From Clostridium sp. CAG:1193 (GTDB taxonomy: Bacteria > Bacillota_I > Bacilli_A > RF39 > UBA660), in the NCBI GenBank assembly GCA_000436255.1, contig HF990823.1, positions 67,458 to 79,193 of the forward strand: a DNA stretch of 11,736 nt. Direction: 5' to 3'. The position numbers and the translations under genes were made by a program. The notes under the pieces were generated by a model, which did not search any database, was not told where the DNA came from, and saw only the letters and a program-made list of their open reading frames with translations. Below, one piece after another: positions 5,823 to 11,736 of this stretch; position 1 is the stretch's first letter; the number at the start of each line of letters is the position of its first letter.

Positions 5823-8057
5823 TTAATTTACTACATTTATATGCATTTTATTATCTTTTATAATTTCACGAACAAAAATTGAAGGAGAATTTATAGGTAC
5901 TAACATGCTCACTGTATTTCTAGTACGTGTTAATGCAACATAAAACAATCTTCTTTCTTCTTCATATAAATAGTTTTCTTTATTATTTGTTACATAATTA
6001 AGTATTTCATCATCAGACATTTTATTTGGAAATCCTGCTTGTGAATTTTTAAGATTAATTATAATTACATTCTCATCTTCTAAACCCTTTGATGAATGTA
6101 CTGTTGAAAATTTTATATAAATATCTTTATTTTCTATATACTCTAGTATTGTTTGATTGTTAATAACTTTTTTTATTTTAAATAATCCTGTGGATAACAC
6201 CTCATTTAAATCCTTATGATTTCTACCAATAATATATATACTCTTTGTTTTTAGGTTAATTATCAAATTATCCACAGATTTCTTTAGTATGGATTTATAA
6301 TTAGTTGAATCATAATAATAAATGATAATAGGTTTATATAATTCTTTATTAGATTTTAAGTTTTTTTTAATTTGATTATCATTTTTCATTATAAAATCTC
6401 CTGCTACTTTAATTAAACTATAACTATTTCTATATGTATTTTCGATTTTCATTATCTTCGGATTACTAAAGTATTTATTAAAATTTACGAATATATCTAA
6501 ATTGCATCCAGTAAATCTAAATATAGACTGAAAATCATCCCCAACAGCAATAATTTTTGCATTAGTAAGTTTTTTAAGTGCATTAATAAGTGAATATCTT
6601 GATATAGATGTATCTTGATATTCATCAATAATTACGTAGTCATAATTCATATTACTAGGTATATAATTATCGTTTAAACACCTAGTCGCAAGATTTAACA
6701 TATCATCAAAATCTATTTTATTGTTTTCATTTAAATACTTTTCATACTTAACATATATATTTTTAATAATTTCTAAAAATATTAATTCTCTATTCTGGAC
6801 AAATTCATCATTTTTACTATTTGCTACATTAATAAACTTTTCTATATCATCTAAGTTAAAGTTATTCGCTTTAAATAACTTTATAAACTTTATAATTAAA
6901 TTATATAACTCGTTAAAGTTAGATGTTTCATTTATTAACTTTCTATATATATTATCCATGTTTCTACTTTTTAACACTATTTTATTTAAAATGAGTGCGC
7001 TCTCAATATCCTTAATTATATTTGAATTAAAATAAGTATTCATTTTTATTATTTTTATATTTTCTTTATTTAAACTATTTTTATTGGAACAATCAATATA
7101 CATGTCATGGTCTTTTAAATAAAATTTATAATTATTAATGCCACTTATTTTATTTGCATTATATTCATAGTTAATACTATTTAAATATAAGAAATTTGCT
7201 ATAATAAGTTCTTCTATATTCCTAACTTTTTCTATTTTTTTATTATTTTTATATTTTACTTTAGATCTAAATGTTTCAAAATCATACCAAGCTTCTTTTT
7301 CATATTTATCTGCTAAACACTTGTTATCTTTGCTTGGCACATAAAAATAATATCCAAAATAATCTATTATTTTCTTTTTTAATTCTTCATTGTTTAATAC
7401 ATCTTTCTTAAAAAAATCATTAACTATTTTTTCTAAATCAGATAGGGATATATCTAGTTTAGTACCTGTATATTCTTCAATTATTTTTTTACCTAAACCA
7501 TGAAATGTAAGAAATGAAACTAAGTTATTCCTACATTTTTTCTTAATATTGTTAGTTGCATCCTTAGTAAAAGATATACATAGTATTTTTTTAGCATCTA
7601 CACCTTTTATTTCAATTAAATATTTTATTTTTGCAATCATAGTAAGTGTTTTACCACTTCCTGCCCCTGCTACTATTAAATTATTATCTTCATTTGTAAT
7701 AACTGCAATTCTTTGTGCATTATCTAAAGAACAACCATTAATATTGTCAAAAAACTCTTTATTACTTATTAATTCTTTTTTTATAAATTTCTTATTGTAT
7801 TTACTACGAACATTCTCTAAATTTTCATAATCATAAATAAATTTTATTAATTTATATTGTTTAATTTTAACTTTGCATACTCTACTATATAAATCAAAAT
7901 ATTCTTCTTTTATATTTTTACACATAGAGTGTGAAATATATATATTGCTTAAATTATTATAAAAGTTAATTATTTTATTTTTGTATTTATTACTCTCACT
8001 CACATAACAAAAAACAACTATAGCAATAATTGCTATGAATAAAATTATGTAGTTCAT
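5823..8057 (-). CDS. Membrane-anchored UvrD/helicase IV-like superfamily 1 DNA helicase with degenerate nuclease-like insert
   Basis: ATP-driven SF1A helicase, 744 aa. A hydrophobic N-terminal segment, YIILFIAIIAIVVFCYV (3-19), predicts a membrane anchor with the rest in the cytoplasm. Motifs: Q-motif LDNAQRIAVI (111-120), Walker A AGAGSGKT (130-137), Ia CISFTKDA (160-167), II IIDEYQD (476-482), III VGDDFQSIFRFTG (505-517), IV ENTYRN (539-544), V STVHSSKGLE (651-660), VI ERRLFYVALTRTR (701-713). All key ATPase residues are present. Between Ib and II (about 276-360) lies KVRNIEELIIANFLYLNSINYEY, where relatives carry a PD-(D/E)xK-type nuclease insert (from memory 'Y-x-PDFYLP-x-Y-D-IYIEHFG'). 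Here it reads NYKFYLKDHDMYIDCSN, lacking the PD and shortened afterwards, so the nuclease is probably dead. SD GGGGG before ATG 8057; own promoter; no clear terminator after it. Confidence 0.92.
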   Translation of the reverse strand: MNYIILFIAIIAIVVFCYVSESNKYKNKIINFYNNLSNIYISHSMCKNIKEEYFDLYSRVCKVKIKQYKLIKFIYDYENLENVRSKYNKKFIKKELISNKEFFDNINGCSLDNAQRIAVITNEDNNLIVAGAGSGKTLTMIAKIKYLIEIKGVDAKKILCISFTKDATNNIKKKCRNNLVSFLTFHGLGKKIIEEYTGTKLDISLSDLEKIVNDFFKKDVLNNEELKKKIIDYFGYYFYVPSKDNKCLADKYEKEAWYDFETFRSKVKYKNNKKIEKVRNIEELIIANFLYLNSINYEYNANKISGINNYKFYLKDHDMYIDCSNKNSLNKENIKIIKMNTYFNSNIIKDIESALILNKIVLKSRNMDNIYRKLINETSNFNELYNLIIKFIKLFKANNFNLDDIEKFINVANSKNDEFVQNRELIFLEIIKNIYVKYEKYLNENNKIDFDDMLNLATRCLNDNYIPSNMNYDYVIIDEYQDTSISRYSLINALKKLTNAKIIAVGDDFQSIFRFTGCNLDIFVNFNKYFSNPKIMKIENTYRNSYSLIKVAGDFIMKNDNQIKKNLKSNKELYKPIIIYYYDSTNYKSILKKSVDNLIINLKTKSIYIIGRNHKDLNEVLSTGLFKIKKVINNQTILEYIENKDIYIKFSTVHSSKGLEDENVIIINLKNSQAGFPNKMSDDEILNYVTNNKENYLYEEERRLFYVALTRTRNTVSMLVPINSPSIFVREIIKDNKMHINVVN

Positions 8058-8075
8058 AAATACCCCCGAAATAGT

Positions 8076-8103
8076 ATTATACTAAAAAAAGAGTTATTAG
8101 CAA
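8076..8103 (-). promoter_or_regulatory. Promoter of the helicase gene
   Basis: Minus strand TTGCTA (8103-8098), 16-base spacer, TATAAT (8081-8076). The -35 overlaps the loop and left arm of the DUF362-side hairpin. The -10 is centred in a perfect 6-base inverted repeat, TAGTAT-T-ATACTA (8073-8085 region). The -10 ends 18 bases before the ATG and 8 before the SD. Confidence 0.5.
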
Positions 8104-8111
8104 CTCTTTTT
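8086..8111 (-). terminator. Intrinsic terminator of the DUF362 gene
   Basis: Ten-base stem AAAAAGAGTT (8086-8095) / AACTCTTTTT (8102-8111), 6-base loop, and a T7 run on the minus strand. The stop TAA (8112-8110) starts the hairpin. The promoter of the helicase follows at once. Confidence 0.88.
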
Positions 8112-8994
8112 AATCAATATTTATAAGTTCATATTCTCTAGTGCCCATATTAAGTTTTTCTGCGCTTTCTATTGTATGAAGTCCATTTCTAGATTCTATT
8201 CTTTCTATTAAGTAACTCTTTCCTTCATCTTTAGAATTATATACTAAATCAATACAAGCTTGATCAAGTGCGACTGGATCTATGGATGAAAGAATTCCAA
8301 TATCTTTTATACATGGATCTTCTGCAACTTTACAACAATCACAATCTACTGACATATTGCACATTATATTTATATATACAATATTATTTTTAAAATAATT
8401 TGCAACTGAACTAGCAGCATCTGCCATTGACTCTAAAAACTTATCTTGTGATGCAAGATTATCCCTTAATTTTTCTTGATTTTTTATAACTCCTGCACTA
8501 TGAATAAATGATTTGCCTCTACTAGATGCAAAACCTATTGATAATTGTTTTAAAGCACCTCCATATCCTCCTATAGGATGCCCCTTAAAATGAGATAAAA
8601 CTAATACAGAATCATAATTTTTCATATGACTACCAACATAATTTTCTTTAATTACTTTTCCATTTTCTATTTCAAGTTCTAAATCATCATCTTCACTATC
8701 CATAATGTCCACATTAAAATACTTAGTCCAATTATGTGCATCCATTAACTTTTTATGCTTTTCTGTTGTATTTCTAGCGCCATCATATGCAGTATTGCAT
8801 TCAACTACAGTAGCACATAAATAATCAATAATCGGTCTTACAAATTCTGGTCTAAGATAGTTTTGATTACCTTCTTCCCCAGAATGTAGTTTTACTGCAA
8901 CATTACCATTTAATTTAACCCCCAAAACCTCATACATTTTAATTAGTGCATCCCCTGTTATGTTCTTTGTAAAATAAACTTTTGATTTTTCCAT
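8110..8994 (-). CDS. DUF362 domain protein lacking the ferredoxin module
   Basis: About 294 aa. The family is annotated as 'uncharacterised Fe-S centre' proteins; no reaction is established. Recognisable blocks: MEKSKVYFTK at the N-terminus, VAVKLHSGEEGNQNYLRPEF (32-51), VECNTAYDGARN (64-75), SHFKGHPIGGYGGALKQLSI (134-153), then NMSVDCDCC (213-221) and SSIDPVALDQACIDLV (236-251). Most relatives carry two CxxCxxCxxxC 4Fe-4S motifs after the 'GGALK' block; here that stretch is NQEKLRDNLASQDKF, without cysteines. The CDCC cluster plus Cys228 remain and could bind a metal (inference). Start at 8994 rests on GGCGAT (9004-8999), 4 bases upstream, and on the usual family N-terminus; the upstream TTG at 9027 and ATGs at 9006 and 9000 are less likely, as the -10 box would lie within the coding region. 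Single-gene unit. Confidence 0.88.
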   Translation of the reverse strand: MEKSKVYFTKNITGDALIKMYEVLGVKLNGNVAVKLHSGEEGNQNYLRPEFVRPIIDYLCATVVECNTAYDGARNTTEKHKKLMDAHNWTKYFNVDIMDSEDDDLELEIENGKVIKENYVGSHMKNYDSVLVLSHFKGHPIGGYGGALKQLSIGFASSRGKSFIHSAGVIKNQEKLRDNLASQDKFLESMADAASSVANYFKNNIVYINIMCNMSVDCDCCKVAEDPCIKDIGILSSIDPVALDQACIDLVYNSKDEGKSYLIERIESRNGLHTIESAEKLNMGTREYELINID

Positions 8995-9010
8995 ATTCAT
9001 CGCCATTTTT

Positions 9011-9019
9011 ATTATACCA
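9011..9019 (-). promoter_or_regulatory. Extended -10 promoter of the DUF362 gene
   Basis: Minus-strand TGGTATAAT (TATAAT at 9016-9011) with no clear -35 at the right distance. Ends 16 bases before ATG 8994. It lies just past the Abi_2 terminator. Confidence 0.6.
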
Positions 9020-9031
9020 ATTTTCAAAATA

Positions 9032-9068
9032 AAAAACTATTAACAATAATAATTTGTCAATAGTTTTT
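9032..9068 (-). terminator. Intrinsic terminator of the Abi_2 gene
   Basis: Ten-base stem AAAAACTATT (9032-9041) / AATAGTTTTT (9059-9068), then a one-base mismatch and four more pairs (ACAA/TTGT), 7-base loop, T6 on the minus strand. The stop TAA (9069-9067) overlaps the first arm. Confidence 0.88.
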
Positions 9069-9999
9069 ATAAGTCTCTTATATCTCTCCAATTTTTTGGA
9101 AAACCTATTTTATCTAGTATTTTATCAATTGGAATACTACTAATCTTTCCATCTAATAAGTCTATTTCATATCCAAATTCATATATTAAAAGTCTAAAAT
9201 TATCATCTGTAAGCATATATTTAAGCATTATTATAAGTGAGAATAAATCATTTTTACCATATAAGTATTCTTCATTGTCTTTTTCTATATGCAATTTCTC
9301 ATGATATATATTATTTGGTATACTTCTTTGACTTCTATGTGAGTATAACATATCTTCATGTGCACATAAGTTTCTATAATTTGCCATTATAGGAAGGAAT
9401 ATACTCATATCTTCAACAGATATACCATATAAATCTGCTATATCTTGTTTGTCTTCATATTTAAGTATTGTATAAAGTTCACTAATTATTCCAAATGATA
9501 ATACTTTAACTAATATCCACATAGGAATATAACCATAATTAGTTAAATAATGTAATGTAGCACTATGCTGTTTTGCATTTACCCTAATTTGTCTTTTCAT
9601 TTTATTTATAACATCAATAACTTGTCTTCTTCTAGAAATTTCTGTAGTAAAGTTTGATATTTTTAAATAGTCTTTTTCTTTATAACCATATTTTCTTGAT
9701 AATTGATAACTAAATATAGACTTAAGATTATTTTCAACTATTAATAAGTTTTTAAATAAAATATTTCTTATATTTCTATCAAACATAAACAATGCATACA
9801 ATTCCTCAAATGTTGCACCATTTATAAATGCTTTATCCTTATTTGATTTATAAAATGCATCTCTATATCCACTAATAAAGAAATAATTTTCACGGAGAAG
9901 AATTTTTTTTGCTAAAGCTTCATCATTAAAACTAAGACCCTTATCTTTTAAAATTTCTATTTGTTCATCAATTGTTTTAAATTCTTTTAAACGTGCCAT
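9067..9999 (-). CDS. Abi_2 (AbiD/AbiF-type) family protein with HEPN-like motif
   Basis: 310 aa, family PF07751. Members include lactococcal abortive-infection proteins AbiD/AbiF; many are thought to be HEPN-fold RNases, but most are untested. Typical N-terminus KEFKTIDEQIEILKDKGL (5-22), then ILLRENYFFISGYRDAFY (33-50), TFEELYALFMFDRNIRNIL (63-81), and the HEPN-like NYRNLCAHEDMLY (207-219) with the R-x4-H pair Arg209 and His214. No membrane span. ATG 9999 is chosen because GGTGAT (10009-10004) ends 4 bases before it; longer forms starting at 10011 would absorb the SD. It has its own extended -10 promoter, although no terminator separates it from the amidase upstream, so it may also be read from there. 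No antitoxin-like partner gene is beside it. Confidence 0.92.
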   Translation of the reverse strand: MARLKEFKTIDEQIEILKDKGLSFNDEALAKKILLRENYFFISGYRDAFYKSNKDKAFINGATFEELYALFMFDRNIRNILFKNLLIVENNLKSIFSYQLSRKYGYKEKDYLKISNFTTEISRRRQVIDVINKMKRQIRVNAKQHSATLHYLTNYGYIPMWILVKVLSFGIISELYTILKYEDKQDIADLYGISVEDMSIFLPIMANYRNLCAHEDMLYSHRSQRSIPNNIYHEKLHIEKDNEEYLYGKNDLFSLIIMLKYMLTDDNFRLLIYEFGYEIDLLDGKISSIPIDKILDKIGFPKNWRDIRDL

Positions 10000-10015
10000 A
10001 AGCATCACCATTTTA

Positions 10016-10024
10016 ATTATAACA
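10016..10024 (-). promoter_or_regulatory. Extended -10 promoter of the Abi_2 gene
   Basis: Minus-strand TGTTATAAT (TATAAT at 10021-10016), starting 10 bases after the amidase stop codon. Ends 16 bases before ATG 9999 and 6 before the SD. Confidence 0.6.
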
Positions 10025-10033
10025 CGTATTTAT

Positions 10034-10690
10034 CTACAATAATACATCTATTACTGATTTAGTTATTACCTTTACAATTTTATTTTGATACCATTCTTTA
10101 TTTAATAGTTGCCTTTCATTTGCATTTGATATAAATCCTACTTCTAAAAGTAATCCAGGGACATTTTTAATATTTTTATACATATATAAATTTTTTATTT
10201 CTTTTTCCTCTCTTTTGCTTCCTAGATTTGAATTAAAATTTTTCTGGAAAACGAGTGCAAAATCTTTATTATTTTTATTTATATCATCATAAAACACTTG
10301 TGCGCCTTTCCATGCAATGCTAGTAGATGAATTAAGGTGAATTGACAAATATAAGTCTGCATTAGATTTATCTATTAAAGAGGCTCTATTTGATAAATCG
10401 CTTCGCTTTCTAAGTCTTGCTTTAGGATTAGATAAATCATAATCTCCGTCTCTTGTAAGATATACAGTGCATCCCTTTGTTAAAAGATAATCCCTTAATT
10501 TTAAAGTGATTGAAAGATTTATATCTTCTTCATATATATCTTTATAGTATGCTCCTGGGTCAACACCTCCATGACCAGCGTCCAAATAAACAACCTTACC
10601 CACTAAAGGAGCTTCATTTATATATGCATTAACATTACAAAATATAGTAAGTAAAAAAAGAAATATTATAAGCATTTTATACTTATACAT
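10034..10690 (-). CDS. cwlD: N-acetylmuramoyl-L-alanine amidase, CwlD-type (Amidase_3)
   Basis: Zinc amidase that cuts the bond between MurNAc and the peptide stem of peptidoglycan, outside the membrane. 218 aa. A hydrophobic N-terminus, MLIIFLFLLTIFCNVNAY (6-23), is a signal peptide or anchor. Catalytic domain: VVYLDAGHGGVDPGA (33-47) with zinc ligand His40, YEEDINLSI (53-61) with Glu54, LYLSIHLNSS (113-122) with His118, and LLLEVGFISN (180-189) with catalytic Glu183. The stretches SIAWKGAQVFY and DLSNRASLI match CwlD, which with PdaA makes muramic delta-lactam in the spore cortex of B. subtilis. No other spore gene is in view, so a vegetative role is possible. ATG 10690 is chosen for SD GGGTGG 5 bases upstream; the GTG at 10699 lies inside that SD. 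A -10-like TATATT (10712-10707) ends 16 bases before the ATG. Confidence 0.93.
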   Translation of the reverse strand: MYKYKMLIIFLFLLTIFCNVNAYINEAPLVGKVVYLDAGHGGVDPGAYYKDIYEEDINLSITLKLRDYLLTKGCTVYLTRDGDYDLSNPKARLRKRSDLSNRASLIDKSNADLYLSIHLNSSTSIAWKGAQVFYDDINKNNKDFALVFQKNFNSNLGSKREEKEIKNLYMYKNIKNVPGLLLEVGFISNANERQLLNKEWYQNKIVKVITKSVIDVLL

Positions 10691-10730
10691 TAATACCACC
10701 CATTTAAATATATTTGTAAACCAAAATAAA

Positions 10731-10752
10731 AAGACTACTATTTGGTAATCTT
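10731..10752 (-). terminator. Probable intrinsic terminator of the gtrA-lipoprotein operon
   Basis: Stem AAGACTAC (10731-10738) / GTAATCTT (10745-10752) with one mismatch, 6-base loop, followed on the minus strand by TTTTTATTTT. The stop TAG (10740-10738) lies at the loop edge, matching the other terminators here. Confidence 0.6.
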
Positions 10753-11127
10753 CTTAATTTCTGGTGTAGGTATATTCTCTTCAATATAAGAACCTGTACT
10801 TCCATCGTTTGTAAGTGTTTTATTTTTTCCTAATTTAAATTGGTAAATAACTTCATTTAAAGATTCACCATCTTTTTCATAATTACAAATAACTGAAGTC
10901 ATCCCTTCTTCTTTTTGTGCTTCATATATAAATGTATAAATATCATCTTTATTACTATTTGATACTTGTTTAATGTATGAATCATCACTTATACAATTCC
11001 AAGTATATCCCGAATCTTTACTCTTAAGTGATATTTCTGCTTGTGTTACTTCTGTTTTCTCTGTTTTTTTACCACAACCACACATACACAATAATAATAT
11101 TGCTCCAATTAAAACTTTCTTTTTCAT
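10738..11127 (-). CDS. Small lipoprotein, possibly chagasin-like (I42) Ig fold
   Basis: 129 aa. N-terminus KKKVLIGAILLLCMCGCGKK is a lipoprotein signal: charged start, hydrophobic core, lipobox MCGC with Cys18 the likely lipidated residue (Cys14 in LLLC is possible). The mature part is about 110 aa with no membrane span. It contains DSGYTWNCISDD (38-49), then DIYTFIYEAQKEEGMTSVIC (62-81) and NYEKDG. This order, a (T)GY-x-W loop followed by a 'TF-x-(F/Y)-x-A-x-x-x-G-x-(T/S)' strand pair, recalls the chagasin/I42 cysteine-protease-inhibitor fold, though the NPTTG loop is not conserved. That assignment is a guess from pattern; the lipoprotein call is firm. The ATG overlaps the gtrA stop (ATGA) with SD AAAGGAGG upstream, so the two are co-translated. 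Confidence 0.85.
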   Translation of the reverse strand: MKKKVLIGAILLLCMCGCGKKTEKTEVTQAEISLKSKDSGYTWNCISDDSYIKQVSNSNKDDIYTFIYEAQKEEGMTSVICNYEKDGESLNEVIYQFKLGKNKTLTNDGSTGSYIEENIPTPEIKKITK

Positions 11128-11633
11128 TCTTTTCCTCCTTTAAATACAAATAGTTTACTAAATAAATAATTTAATACTAATACTACAACTTGAAGTATTA
11201 TTTTTGATACCATATCATCTATTTTAAATACTGATACAAATAACATCATCAGTAATACTTCCATAACAAGTGTTGTAAGTCTACAGCTTACAAATTTTAT
11301 TATTTCTTTTAATATATCATTACTCTTACTTTCAAATACAAACATCCTGTTAGTTACATATGCAAATGCAACAGCTAAAATCCAAGATATTATTGAAAGT
11401 ACTACATAATTACTAATTATAAATCTAAATAACCAGTAACTACCTATACTAACTAATGTAGTAAGCACACCTACTATAACATAATTGATTATTTCTTTAT
11501 ATTTAGAATACAACTCTTTTATTTTTTGTCTAAATATATAGCACACTACTGATGCAAAAACAAATAAAACTATTACTGAAATATTAATTACAAGTGCATT
11601 ACTTTTGTAAAAATTTAATATACTTTCTTTCAT
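11124..11633 (-). CDS. GtrA-like multi-spanning membrane protein
   Basis: 169 aa, PF04138. GtrA-type proteins are linked to movement of lipid-linked sugars across the membrane for decoration of surface polymers, usually next to glycosyltransferases. The core domain begins at about residue 46 with IINYVIVGVLTTLVSIGSYW (48-67) and has four spans (about 50-70, 77-95, 114-137, 143-163). It contains the family's FAYVTNRMFVFESK (90-103) between spans 2 and 3 and NYLFSKLFVFKGGKE at the end. An extra N-terminal span, about 13-34, precedes the core and is less usual. ATG 11633 has SD AGGAG five bases before it. First gene of a two-gene operon with the lipoprotein. Any glycosyltransferase partner would be beyond the right edge. 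Confidence 0.93.
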   Translation of the reverse strand: MKESILNFYKSNALVINISVIVLFVFASVVCYIFRQKIKELYSKYKEIINYVIVGVLTTLVSIGSYWLFRFIISNYVVLSIISWILAVAFAYVTNRMFVFESKSNDILKEIIKFVSCRLTTLVMEVLLMMLFVSVFKIDDMVSKIILQVVVLVLNYLFSKLFVFKGGKE

Positions 11634-11655
11634 ATTACTCCTATTTACAATTATT

Positions 11656-11700
11656 ATTATAACACATACAAATTATATCATAGAAAAACGTTATAGTAAA
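11656..11700 (-). promoter_or_regulatory. Promoter region of the gtrA-lipoprotein operon
   Basis: Two extended -10 boxes on the minus strand: TGATATAAT (TATAAT 11677-11672) with TTTACT (11700-11695) at a 17-base spacing, and TGTTATAAT (TATAAT 11661-11656) 22 bases before the ATG. Either could serve. The last 36 bases of the window (11701-11736) hold short minus-strand reading frames that end in stops and may be the tail of an upstream gene; too little is visible to call it. Confidence 0.55.
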
Positions 11701-11736
11701 TTATTTTAAAATACTTAATCCTCTCTTTTTCCCTTG

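Noticed and set aside
4969..10699. Longer versions of ynbB, SDR, DUF362, Abi_2 and amidase starting at upstream TTG, GTG or ATG
   Set aside because: In most of these cases the SD would fall inside the coding region or no SD precedes the upstream codon, while the downstream ATG has a GGTGAT- or GGGTGG-type SD 3-5 bases away.
11701..11736. C-terminal end of another minus-strand gene
   Set aside because: Several frames end in stops here, giving tails such as QGKKRGLSILK or KGKRED, but 36 bases are too few to choose one.

Overview
The window is very AT-rich bacterial DNA with strong Shine-Dalgarno (SD) sites, short intrinsic terminators and a CIRCE heat-shock operator. It reads as a low-GC Bacillota genome (Clostridia or Erysipelotrichia-like), probably chromosomal. 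Stops TAA, TAG and TGA all behave as stops. I cannot name the species. No rRNA, tRNA, CRISPR, transposase or phage gene is visible.

Layout. Bases 1-184 (-) hold the start of a small heat-shock protein under a textbook HrcA/CIRCE promoter. Bases 255-558 have no intact gene but carry the decayed remains of a rubrerythrin gene and its terminator. An mscS-type channel (+) then converges on a TIR-domain gene related to Thoeris ThsB (-), and every gene from there to the end is on the minus strand. In order along the window these are: a small helical protein of unknown function, serine hydroxymethyltransferase (glyA), a YnbB-type PLP lyase translationally coupled to an SDR reductase, a membrane-anchored UvrD/helicase-IV-like helicase, a DUF362 protein lacking its ferredoxin module, an Abi_2 (AbiD/F, HEPN-like) protein, a CwlD-type N-acetylmuramoyl-L-alanine amidase, a small lipoprotein with a chagasin-like look, and a GtrA membrane protein.

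How they work together. Real operons are short: gtrA-lipoprotein (ATGA overlap), SDR-ynbB (stop and start one base apart), and perhaps amidase-Abi_2. Most other genes appear as single transcription units. The gtrA, lipoprotein and amidase group points to the cell envelope. glyA with the PLP lyase points to amino acid/one-carbon metabolism. The TIR and Abi_2 genes are defence-type proteins, but no complete known defence system is present.

The most striking structure is the gene punctuation. Six genes have a -10 box, often extended (TGnTATAAT), ending 16-19 bases before the start codon, so predicted leaders are only about 10-12 bases. Most terminator hairpins contain or touch the stop codon. 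Other points worth a second look are the rubrerythrin relic, the helicase with a membrane anchor and a seemingly dead nuclease insert, and a nested inverted-repeat region between the helicase and the SDR gene. Several starts below are later than the longest reading frame because the SD places them there.
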